Shown in pieces: positions 44,496-54,316 of a stretch of DNA of 64,000 nt; the stretch's first letter is position 1; each line of letters begins with the position of its first letter. Below the pieces are notes generated by a model. It was not told the DNA's origin and did not search any database. It was given only the letters and a program-made list of their open reading frames with translations. Both the position numbers and the translations under genes were made by a program. Source of the stretch: Charina bottae. Its lineage: Eukaryota; Chordata; Lepidosauria; Squamata; Charinaidae. The DNA lies in the NCBI GenBank assembly GCA_023362775.1, contig JALMGJ010000025.1:10207501-10271500 (forward strand), written 5' to 3'.

Positions 44496-44571
44496 CTAAT
44501 GCATACGTTTTTTAAATAACCTATAATGTGTGACTGGACACTATAGGTTATTTAAAAGGCTTATGCATTAG
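44496..44571. repeat. 32-bp imperfect hairpin
   Basis: Arms 44496-44527 and 44540-44571, with about 28 of 32 positions paired and a 12-base loop. Located 25 bp beyond the hAT target duplication. No transposon ends identified. Confidence 0.85.
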
Positions 44572-45257
44572 GAGGTCCAGAAATGAAAAATAATTAATAA
44601 TCAATTAACAAAATTTATTAAATTATAGCTGATGTTAATGGCGTACAGGTAATCCAATAATCTGCTTGATATTTGATAGGTACAATTAACAGTTTGAAGG
44701 TTAACACAGAGATCTTATACAAGTAACAGTCCAAAAAAATAAACACAGAGATCTTGGGGTATAAGAATCAATTATTCTAGATTGACTGTCAGAAAATTAG
44801 GAAAAGAAATGGATAAAGCAAATTTTAGGGAGAAGAGGAGGGGGATCACAGGGGGGCTGGGGAAAAACTCAGGGTCATTCAGAGAAGTTAATTAGTTTCA
44901 GGATCAATTACAAAAGGAAAAAGAAAAAAGAGTTACCTTTCCTTGTCTGCCGTAGAAATTGCTGAGTTTCTTTTGGATAAAAAGAAAGGAAGATGAAAGG
45001 AGTGACAGGGAGAGAAAGAGAGGTGGATGCTCAGTTAAGCAGGCAACCTTATTATCCTGTGATTGGCTAGATGGCCAAGGCTGTTTTTATTGAGAGTTTA
45101 GCAAATTAAAGAAAAAAACCCCAAGATTTCATCTCAAGCTTTGGGAAATCATCAATAAAGTGTGAAACAGAAGGCAAATCTGCTTCTTCATTCTCCTTTC
45201 TTAGCTGAGAGTTGAGGGAAAGAATGAGGAGATTCTTGAGCATAATAATTGGTAGAC
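44572..45257. other. unidentified sequence, possible LTR or intron
   Basis: A purine-rich plus strand, with 'gtgattggctagatggccaa' at 45059-45078 (a reversed or forward CCAAT-like box) and repeated 'aacacagagatctt' (44703-44716 and 44740-44753). No coding motif. I cannot assign it. Confidence 0.3.
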
Positions 45258-45579
45258 AAGATTTCCCAACCAAAAGATTTTAGTTAAATGGTTGGATTTG
45301 GCTATGTCCACAGGAACTGATAAATTTGGAATTAAACACTGGAATTACAGATTTGTGTCAAGTTTTAACATACATACATACATACATACATACATACATA
45401 CATACATACATACACACACATACACACACACACACATATATATATAACCTATATATATAACCTATATATATAGGTTAAAACTTGACACAAATCTGTAATT
45501 CCAGTGTTCAAATTTATCAGTTCCTGTGGACATAGCCAAATCCAACCATTTAACCAAAATCTTTTGGTTGGGAAATCTT
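45258..45579. repeat. inverted duplication, ~106-bp arms, microsatellite spacer
   Basis: Left arm 45258-45369, right arm 45474-45579. The right arm is the reverse complement of the left except for one substitution and a 6-base indel. The spacer (45370-45473) is a CATA/CA/TA microsatellite. No inverted transposon ends, and the arms do not match the other repeats in the window. The high identity indicates a recent event. Confidence 0.95.
45370..45473. repeat. (CATA)n(CA)n(TA)n microsatellite
   Basis: CATA units, then CACACA, then two 'tatatataacc' blocks. It forms the loop region of the inverted duplication. Confidence 0.95.
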
Positions 45580-45683
45580 TATATATATGAAAAGTGTAGT
45601 GTATATTTTTTTTACCTGCACAATAAAACATCTACTTCCCTTTCGGCTTAAATAGGAAGGTTTAAATCAACATAGATCTTACC
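45580..45683. other. unique sequence
   Basis: Short AT-rich link between the inverted duplication and the next hAT element. Confidence 0.4.
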
Positions 45684-45691
45684 TGCTAACT

Positions 45692-46122
45692 CAGAGCTTT
45701 CCAAACTTTTCATGTTGGTGACACACTTTTTACACATGCATCATTTCGCAACACGCTCCTACAGCAGGGCACAAGGTAGGCACTAGGACCTGCATGGAGA
45801 AGATGGAGGGAGGCAGGATTCAGCGGTGATCTGGGGCGGCAAGGTGGTCTCGGAGGTGGCGGTCAGCAGAGAAGGCGCAGGACAACCCATTCCTCTGCCG
45901 GCCGTCTTTATATCCTTTTTTCTTCCCACCGTTTTTGGGTGGGCTCCAATCGGGCTGCTTTCCGCTGGGCGTGCTTTTCCGCCCTTCTTTCTCTGGTGCT
46001 GATAGGTGGAGGTGACTGCTCCCCTTCTTCGATTTTCGCGCCCAAACTGTCTCCCGCGTGACACACCTAAACACTGCAGGCAACACACTAGTGTGTCCTG
46101 ACACACAGTTTGGAAAGCTGTG
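45692..46122 (-). mobile_element. non-autonomous hAT element, copy 3
   Basis: Ends CAGAGCTTTCC and GGAAAGCTGTG, with a perfect 8-bp target duplication TGCTAACT at 45684-45691 and 46123-46130. Its left 80 bp or so is the reverse complement of the right side of copy 1 (3817-4080), so the orientation is opposite. The core (45790-46060) is moderately GC-rich and unlike the cores of copies 1 and 2. No transposase. Confidence 0.93.
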
Positions 46123-46130
46123 TGCTAACT

Positions 46131-47200
46131 ATTTCTACAGCTGTTGTCCTCAGGCATTGTCTACAGAGGAGGGGATGTGTTAAGAGAATTCACCAGAGGG
46201 ATATTTACAGAAGCTTTTGGGCAGAGCTTAAGAAAATCTTGCCTAAGTTTTAATAATGGAGAGGTTTCTCCTTTGTCTCTGCCAAACCACTCCTTTCAAC
46301 AACAGGCTATCTTTAACAAAATGGGTATGAGTTTCCTAGGAATTCCCCCTGTTGTTGGGGTGGGAAAGTAGGCTTCATTCAATAATAATAATAATTCCCC
46401 AAAGGAGCAAAGCCATCTCACCTCCTTCTATAATCCTTTGCATGGCCAGTATTAGTACAATGGAATTAAGTACAATAGAGAAAAGTCAAGGGGCTTCAAC
46501 CAAGAAATGTTTTTCATCAAAAGAGATCAGCTGCTATTCTACCTGGCTAAAATATGATTGATTCTAGTTTAATTAGCTGTTGCTCTTAGGAAAGATAAAA
46601 AAAAATTAAGGGCAGAGAGAGCAAACAAAAGAGATATCAGATATTGGATATAGGAAGGATAAGAAAAGGCTCTTCTGTGCTGTGTTGTCCAAAAAAGTGA
46701 TTGTATCCTAAAATAAAACTAAATTAGTATTAGAGATATTGGGTTTCAACCAAGCACGTCTCACACAAGCTTGAAGGAGGAGGCAGCCTCTGCTGTAACC
46801 TAATCTTACTTGCTTTGTGTGGGAGGGGCTGAATCCCGATTTCCTGTTACTGTTCCCTTCTCTTCTCCCCTTTCTGCTCCAATCTCCTACCAAGGAGGAT
46901 GGTCAGCTATGGCTGCCCACATTGCTCATACTTCCATTCAGGTGGGCCACATTAAAGAAGCATGTGGGTCACGTCAGAACCTATTTCTCACATGCATGGA
47001 CTGTTTCTACTAAGAGACTGTGAGTTACAATAAAATTGTAAGCTCTTTTTATGTTACTTTACATTAACGTGTGAAGTGTGTTTATTTGTGTTTTGAACTG
47101 ATTAAGCCTTGTGCAAGTTTATGGGAACACTTCTACTGTGCTACATACTAATAAGAATCTGTGTGGAGTTCTGGTATTACCATCCCAGAATTCCTACAAG
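46131..47200. other. unidentified sequence
   Basis: No element recognised. An AATAAAA-like signal (47030-47036, 'acaataaaattgtaagctc') after a compact 250-bp segment could mark an LTR end, but I see no paired TG...CA boundaries or target duplication. Confidence 0.3.
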
Positions 47201-47272
47201 GAGGAGGAGGAGGAGGAGGAGGAGGAGGAGGAGGAGGAGGAGGAGGAGGAGGAGGAGGAGGAGGAGGAGGAA
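47201..47272. repeat. (GGA)n microsatellite
   Basis: About 23 uninterrupted units. It explains the poly-Glu, poly-Arg and poly-Leu frames across it. Confidence 0.98.
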
Positions 47273-47280
47273 AGAAATGA

Positions 47281-47505
47281 GAGCCAGTTTGATGTGGTGG
47301 TTAAGGTGCTGGACTAGAAACTGGAAGGCCATCAGTTCTAGTCCTCCCTTAGGCATGGAAACTGGCCAAGTGATGTTCGGCCATTCACTCTCTCCTAGCA
47401 CAATCTATCTCACAGAGTTGCTCCTTCTGGGGAAAATAGGAGGAGGAAGCATTTTGTGCATCACCTTGAGTTGTAAAAAATAAAGGTAGGATATAAATCA
47501 AATCA
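47281..47505 (+). mobile_element. type A SINE, diverged
   Basis: tRNA-like head 'gatgtggtggttaaggtgct', degenerate B-box 'cagttctagtcctc', core diverged, tail 'caccttgagttgtaaaaaat'. It starts next to the GGA array. Confidence 0.78.
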
Positions 47506-47544
47506 GTCTACCATAATTAAAAATGTGTATGTACTGTATGAGTA

Positions 47545-47871
47545 ATGGGGTGTGATGGCTCAGTGATTAAGACGCCAGGCCTGTCGATCGGAAGGTCAGC
47601 AGTTCGAGACCCGAGTGCCGCATGACGGAGTGAGCTCCCGCACTCGCCCCAGCTCTTGCCAACCTAGCAATTCGAAAGCATGCAAATGCAAGTAGATAAA
47701 TAGGTACCACTGCGATGGGATGGTAACAGCGTTCTGTGCGCGTCATGCCAGCCACATGACCGCAGAGGCATCTTTGGACAACGCTGGCTCTTCAGCTAAG
47801 AAACAGAGATGAGCACCGCCCCCTAGAGTCAGACACGACTGTGCAGGGGAAAACCTTTACCTTTCTTTACC
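47545..47871 (+). mobile_element. type C SINE, full length
   Basis: Same family as 9829-10163. Head 'ggtgtgatggctcagtgatt', B-box-like 'agttcgagacc', tail 'agtcagacacgactgtgc' and TTTACC units. Target duplication TACTGTATGAGTA (47532-47544) and TACTGTATGGGTA (47872-47884), 12 of 13 matching. Confidence 0.9.
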
Positions 47872-47884
47872 TACTGTATGGGTA

Positions 47885-48970
47885 TCTTGGAGTTGGGCAG
47901 CTAGTAAATTCAAATAAATAAATAAATAAGTGTGTATAGGGTCTGGTTTGGTTGATGGCTTTCCTCCAGGTATGAACAAAGGATTCTCAACTAATTTGAG
48001 GTGTCCTTGCTTACTTTATTGTCAAAAGGATCAACCATATATTTTTCTCACCAGGATCCAGAAAACAGCAATTGAAATGGGAAGAAGACATTTGCACATT
48101 TTGCAGTCTTCTTTTAGAAGGTCAGCACTGGGTCATTTTAATCTGCTTTTATTCCTTATTGCTTCCAAAATATGTTTTTTTACAGTTAAAACTGTATTTA
48201 ACAATAACAGCATATACAGAGATAGAGCTATATATTCATTTGCCTCTTTTAAAAGGTACATCAACAGTACTCTGTGCTTGTTTTATTTTTATGTTTTTAG
48301 ACTTATTATAATCCTTTTATAATTTAAAACAAAGGTGTATTTTCAAAGAAATATATTATCTATGAACGAACAGATAATTACTGAGCGTATACAATTATTG
48401 CTCAATATAACATTCATAAAAGATACCAAGCAAAGTGTATTAAGTTGTTTTTATGATATAAAAAACAAGTGTACACTTAACGCCAAAATCTCCACTACAT
48501 TATTTTTTATAACTGTTTAAAAAAGAAGAAAAAAGAAAGAAAAACATCCCTAAAAATAAAATAGGTAAATATTTAATTTCTGACTTCCCCCTTCTTCATA
48601 CTGCAATCAATTTGCTCTACCTGTTGGCTTAAGCTTTAGAAACCGTACTCTAAATGTTTGTATTTACCTTGCTGTGTAATATATAATAAACAGGGAAGCC
48701 ATTCTTGCATAAATTTAGTAAAACGTCTGTTATGTACAGTATATATACTGTTAGTTTTGCCCTTGCTGCATATTCTCCAAGTCTAAGTTCCCAATCTGAT
48801 AACAGCAGTGCTATGTTTTTTCCCCCAGCGTTGTGCAGAGTTTGTCCTCGTAGCTGTATGCATGTATCTCAATAAATTACAGTATTTTTTGTTGATGTGC
48901 TCTGGAATTATACCTAATTTTAAAAATTGTGGCTTCATTTCAATGTTGACCCCTAAAATTTTCTGAATGG
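47885..48970. other. unique AT-rich sequence
   Basis: A TAAA-rich patch lies at 47912-47928 (possible LINE tail). Frames at 47930-48322 lack motifs. Confidence 0.4.
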
Positions 48971-49123
<153 letters not shown>

Positions 49124-49382
49124 GCGGGCCAAGGGGGTCATGATAGGGTTCTCTGAGAAGACCCTAATTCTCTGCCAGATGAGGGTCTGTTTGAAAGCCA
49201 CCCAGTCCTGCCAGCCAGCCTCATTCTAAAGCAAAGGGAAGCCACTTTTACTATAAGGATGAGCTATTTGCTACAATCAATTAATTTGGCTTCATGGCTT
49301 AACCAGAGTATTGAGGCTATGAAAACATGAACCAATTAGTGGTACACTTAGGGAGGTGGAAGAGGGTGGGGTAACATAACAA
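49124..49382. other. unique sequence
   Basis: No feature seen apart from a 'ccagccagcc' run near 49208. Confidence 0.4.
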
Positions 49383-49473
49383 TGACTATCCAGGAGCAAA
49401 GAGTTACAGAAAACATTTTGCTGCCAACTACTGGCATTCTGGATTTTTGCAACCCAGCTCTAACAGCATTAAA
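49383..49473. mobile_element. palindromic MITE, family P, copy 2
   Basis: It shares 'gagcaaagagtt' and 'tttttgcaacccagctct' with the copy at 39505-39630. The left arm is decayed and the boundaries are approximate. Confidence 0.5.
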
Positions 49474-50224
49474 ATGGAGGCAGGACAGTTGTGCTATTGA
49501 TGCAATAAACATCTCAATGCCTAGTTCTGATATCAGATAGACTAGACAGTATTTAAAACAAGAGTGACCACTAAAAGATTCAGCAATTATAAGTTCACTT
49601 GACATTGAACACCAAAATAGTCCACAGAACTCTTACATACAGGGATCTCTTTTCTCTTTCAAATGGCAAGTACAGCAGGATACGTTCCAGAAAATATCTG
49701 CCATTGCAAAGTAGCAAGAATATCATCAACAGCTAGCTGGTACACATCCTAGTGCGGCTGTAGTCCCTTCTAGTCACGTTCCAGGGACTGGTTTTGTGGT
49801 GGGAAAATGCACCCCAAAAAACGTAACAAAGCAACTGCAGAGGTTTTAAACACTTGCTTTATTGAATACAGCAAGTTGATGGACCCTACGCTTTGGAGGC
49901 CAGGAGCCCTGATGTAAGCTGATGTGAGTATATATAGGTTACATGCATATAGCATACAAGACATGTGCAGTACCACTAAGAGGCAATGACATAGGTAAGA
50001 CTTGGTAAGGAAGGTGAAGATAACAAATTTCTGAAGATATCTTAAATCTTATGTGTGAAGGTTTCTTTGGAATGTGCTATTTCTGCTCTTTTAAGGAGTG
50101 TTTGTGATAAGGATGTTAAGGCAGCTTTACCTATCCTTATCTGGTCCCTGAGGGAACAAGATCTTTCTTAGGGGTCAAGAAAAGAGGGCCCCTATCCCAT
50201 GTTATGCCTATACCTAACTAGATG
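49474..50224. other. unique or LTR-flanking sequence
   Basis: No coding motif. It could include more of an endogenous retroviral LTR (see 50225-50487), but no clear start is visible. Confidence 0.3.
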
Positions 50225-50487
50225 TAGAGAGTAAGGAAGATGACCTTGATGGAGATACGCAGGAACTGTTACCTAGGCAAAAAGGGCTGAAGCATTTTTT
50301 AAGTCCAGAACAATGAGATAATATCTGGAAGCTGATGCTTCCTAATTCACTGAACTATAAGGAGGAACAGGAAGTACAGCACAATCAGACTTACAAGATT
50401 CTGCTATTATAGCCAATCTCAATAAAAGTAATTTCAGCCTTCCTGTGGAGTTGATTTCCTTGTCTGGTCTACCTATTGGGGCTGACA
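50225..50487 (+). mobile_element. possible solo LTR
   Basis: The segment begins TGTAGAGAG and ends GGGGCTGACA, the TG...CA form of an LTR. Near its end an 'aataaaag' signal (50421-50428) is followed by about 60 bp with the feel of an R-U5 region ('ccttcctgtggagttgattt', 'ccttgtctggtctaccta'). The flanks 'ctaga' and 'ctagt' match at 4 of 5, so the duplication is not convincing, and the left boundary may be wrong. No internal retroviral genes are present. Confidence 0.4.
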
Positions 50488-50650
50488 CTAGTGATTTAAC
50501 GCAATAAAAGCAGATTTAAACCCAATAGGTTTATAGATTTAGGGATGGACTATGCCTGTTATTAGAAGAGGGGGGAACAATAGGTATAGAGACATTACTA
50601 GCTATATTGGTAGGTATAATCGCAATGGCTTAGACAATAACTCTTTTCCC
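50488..50650. other. unique sequence
   Basis: No feature seen. Confidence 0.35.
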
Positions 50651-50720
50651 TCCTCCTCCTCCTCCTCCTCCTCCTCCTCCTCCTCCTCCTCCTCCTCCTC
50701 CTCCTCCTCCTCCTCCTCCT
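50651..50720. repeat. (CCT)n microsatellite
   Basis: About 23 units; the complement motif of the GGA array at 47.2 kb. Explains the poly-Ser and poly-Gly frames. Confidence 0.98.
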
Positions 50721-51486
50721 TTATCTTGTACTGGCATGGTCCATCCAGAATTCCGTTCTTTTCCACCAATCATTGCTGCTCTTTTCTGTACTGAGAAAAA
50801 CTTTCCAAATACCTTTGGAACTGGATGGAGATTATCTGTCAAAAGAAAGTAACAGAACTACCCAGCATGAGTACCCGTCAATGGGAAGCAATGAGAAATA
50901 TCAGCAGTGTAGGGGAAATGACCTCCCTTTTCATTATTTCAGTGAGAGAGATTAAGAAACCCGAGCATGCTTCTTTCATTGAAAAGAAAAAGTTCATCAA
51001 ACTGAGAAAAACTGGTGTGAGTTTATAATTAAAGTCAATGACGAATTTGGGAAGTGGCAGGAAATTAGGCAGCGTGGACTGAATACCAATTCTAAACAGA
51101 ACACCTTCTGCAGTGGTCTTGCAGCAACTAGAAGATTAGAGAATCGATTCCACAAAGACCGTAACCATGCATTTAGCTCTAAATATGTAAGTCTATCTCT
51201 GTTTAGCAAAGCACTTAGCCATGTGTAACAGATATTTAGGGGTTTAATACTAATTGTGAGCTTAAATATGCTGCTGAAGAATGATCTGGGAAGCTAAGAA
51301 CTTGCAGAATTGATCTCATTGCCCAGGTCTTAGGAAGACTTTGGGCATTACATATAAGAGCTCTCTGTGATATGCGCAGCATTTCCCAGTCAGCTGGTGG
51401 TTCTTGCTTGTCTTCTCTGAAAAGAATCTAATATGCATAGGAAAGTTGTGGAGAGGAAGAAAATAATTCCCTGCATCTCTCTCAGA
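50721..51486. other. unique sequence, no feature seen
   Basis: Short frames only. Confidence 0.4.
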
Positions 51487-51487
51487 G

Positions 51488-51571
<84 letters not shown>

Positions 51572-51662
51572 TTTCATAGATAGATGATAGACAGATAGAC
51601 AGACAAACAGACACAGACAGACACAGACAGACAGACACAGACAGACAGACAGATGATAGATA
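51487..51662. repeat. (CTTT)n then (AGAC/AGAT)n compound microsatellite
   Basis: About 80 bp of CTTT units, then GATA and AGAC units with interruptions to about 51662. The strand asymmetry switches from pyrimidine to purine at about 51575. Confidence 0.96.
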
Positions 51663-53204
51663 GAACTCCAAAAACGCTTAAAGAAAAACGCTTAAAGAAA
51701 AAGAAGAAAAGGAGAACAAGAAACAAGAAAAAATGTTGTGAAATTAGATTAAAAATTCTAAAAAATTCTAAATAATAGTAATTCAACTCTACATGCCAGA
51801 ATCTCTTACATCAGTTTAAAGCTTTAAACCAATGCTAACATCAAATTTACTGAGTCTACAATGAAAGCAAGTGCAGCACGTACACCAAGCAAGCGCTACT
51901 TTTCATGAAGAACAAGAAAGAATGGGTGCAGAGTGATTTCCAGGCAGGCTAGGGGTACGTTGAGGTTAACGCTGTGTATTTGTGTCCTTCAGAAATGGTG
52001 GGTGGGCCATCCTTACACTGGTGCAAGCAGGATATGCAGATGAACCTTGAGTTATCCATTTTGTTTCTAGAAAATAATGCTTTCATTTCACCTTGCGTTT
52101 TTCTAAAGGAACAATGTTTTCTAATAACATCTCAAGCATGCTTGATTAGTTTTCTATGCTTCTATGATTTGGAGAACTAGACCCTTGTTTTCAAATGCAA
52201 AAACCCTTGGCACTCTTTCTTCAAATATGCCTTAATATATGCCTTAATAGCACATATCTGCAAGCCTATTAAAATGTTTACTGACCTTAAGCATGAAACA
52301 GTATTTCACAGATTATCCAACTGAATAAAAACCAGCCATTATAAGTGGGTCTTGTTCCTGATTTCCATGCCACTCACATGCATGTGTCTAATACTCTCTT
52401 CTCTCTGAATTGATCAGACTGACTTATAGCCCTGACTGGACATTGCCCCCTTTGGCACTCCACTCATACTTCAGCCTCCCTCTTGATTAAGGAACTCAAA
52501 CAGAATTGTATTCAGACTACTTCCCTCATTAACCTTATTTTCCCACCTTCCAACTTCACAATGACTTACATACTTGCCATCATGACAGTGTTGTGGTAAT
52601 AAAATCATTTATTTCATTTTTCTCATGATATACTGTAGATAATGGGTTCTCATCAAAAGAATGTATTTGATTCTCAAGATCAAAGAGTTAGATTTTTTCC
52701 CCAAAAAAGATAATTTACAACCATGAAACACTGTTGGTTGATTCAGTGATCTTTTAGACCACTGGGTGGGCGAGGGGAATTATGGTCCTTCATGGCTAAC
52801 TTAAGTCCTCAGACTGACATGAATCTGCTCTAATTACAATTAAATCTTTTATTTTACTGATATGAATAGGGATTTTAAGCTTCTTTTTTAGACAGAAGCT
52901 GCTTCCAACCAGAGAATTCTATGCTTCTCTGTTTCTCTTCAGATTTGACAAAGAAATATTTATCTGAAACTAATTTAATTTGGAAAGTTCAAGAAGGATA
53001 AACATATCTGGCTTCTTATGAACTATTTTGGAGATCACATCCCAGAGCTTAGAAAGAAGAAACAGGAAATAGTTCTGCAGAAATAGGACATACACACTAT
53101 AGAACTATTAATAAAAGTAGTGCTCGGTTTCAAAAGTTGGAGAGAGATTTTTTACCTGAAACAGCTTGAAGCCAATATTTGAACAACTAGCTAGCTAACA
53201 AATC
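51663..53204. other. unique AT-rich sequence
   Basis: No repeat or coding motif recognised. A duplicated 'aacgcttaaagaaaa' occurs at 51674-51702. Confidence 0.4.
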
Positions 53205-53262
53205 CTCCTTGAGGGGGAGATGGGCGGTCATAGAAATATAATTAATAATAAATAAATAATAA
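53205..53262 (+). mobile_element. CR1 3' tail fragment
   Basis: 'gggggagatgggcggtcata' followed by an AATAA-rich tail; the last bases of a CR1. Confidence 0.6.
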
Positions 53263-53369
53263 ATTTGGACTGAATATTATATTCTTTAACTTAGCTAGGA
53301 GAACTCAGTAACACTGGAATGCAACTTGTGTTTTCCGGCTATCATTTTGCTGGCTCCCATCGTACTGGG

Positions 53370-53582
53370 ATTTCGAAGGGCCTTAAAGACCTGGCTCTTC
53401 GCCCAGGCCTTTGGAGAGGACGATTGATGCCCTTTTCTTCTTTTCTGTTCCCCTCTGCCATCTATGTCCCTTTGTCTTGTGCTGTTTTTATGATTTCTGC
53501 ATTGTTCTTTGTTTTTTAAATGTTTTAATAATTGTAAACCACCCAGAATCACTGCTGAGAATCAGGTGGCATATAAATTTCA

Positions 53583-53624
<42 letters not shown>
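53370..53624 (+). mobile_element. CR1/L3-like LINE 3' end
   Basis: It starts in the C-terminal block ('RALKTWLFAQAFG'-like, about 53376-53415), then UTR with 'gtaaaccacccagaatcact' and 'gtggcatataaatttc', ending in an ATT microsatellite tail (53583-53624). A frame of 158 codons that runs through it is not a gene. Confidence 0.75.
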
Positions 53625-53625
<1 letters not shown>

Positions 53626-53924
53626 TTCTAAAACTCTCATGTCTGTCTATAACCTTCAATTGGACAGAACGGTGCATCATAGGGCAACAATTTTGGAACC
53701 AAGGGCTAATTTACAGAATGCGTTTACAGAATGCATCCAAAATACCATCCCAAAATTTGGCAAAGTTGTGGTTGCTTCAGTGCCACCACACTGCCACCGC
53801 TTCAGCTCCACCATATTGCCAAGGTCAGCCATGGTCGCATGGTCATCTGACAGTCTGACAGCTTCCCACAAGCAAAATCAGTGGTGAAGCCAGCAGGAAG
53901 CTGCAAGTCTAAGGCCAGCAGGCA
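53625..53924. other. unique sequence
   Basis: No recognised element. Confidence 0.35.
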
Positions 53925-54174
53925 GGAGGGAGGGAGGGAGGGAGGGAGGGAAAGAGGGAAAAAAGGGAGGGAGAGAGGGAAAGGAAGAAGGAACATGGAG
54001 GAAGGAAGGGAAGAAGAAGGAGGGAGGGAGGGAGGGAGGGGAGGGAAGAAGGGAAGAAGGGAAGAAGGGAAGAAGGGAAGAATTGAGGAAGGAACAGGGA
54101 GGAAGGGAAGGGAAGGGAAGGGAAGGGAAGGGAAGGGAAGGGAAGGGAAGGGAAGGGAAGGGAAGGGAAGGGAA
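53925..54174. repeat. homopurine (GGGA)n/(GGGAA)n array
   Basis: About 250 bp of nearly pure purine on the plus strand: GGGA units, mixed AAGG units, then about 15 perfect GGGAA units (54105-54172). It is able to adopt triplex or G-rich structures. All frames here are compositional. Confidence 0.96.
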
Positions 54175-54227
54175 AGGAGATTTCCAGCACTCCCTGCCAG
54201 CTTCGCACAAGGAAACATTTTGTAACA

Positions 54228-54316
54228 TTTTGTGGTTTTGTAAACCACCCAGAGTTCCCTATTCGGGGAGATGGGTGGGGATAAATTAAATAAAAAAGAA
54301 ACAAACAAAAAAAAAC
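54228..54316 (+). mobile_element. CR1 3' tail fragment
   Basis: 'tgtaaaccacccagagttcc' then 'ggggagatgggtggggataa' and an A-rich tail. It is the last 80 bp or so of a CR1. Confidence 0.7.

Noticed and set aside
44097..44519. Overlapping Arg/Ala-rich frames on both strands
   Set aside because: The GC-rich, stop-poor core of a hAT MITE creates long frames in every phase. The target duplication and ends show it is an element, not a gene.
47109..47483. Frames with long poly-Arg, poly-Glu or poly-Leu runs
   Set aside because: They are translations of the GGA microsatellite in different frames and strands; nothing outside the array is conserved.
53802..54308. 168-codon Pro/Ser-rich frame and its partners
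   Set aside because: Translation of the homopurine array; the periodic composition follows the repeat units.
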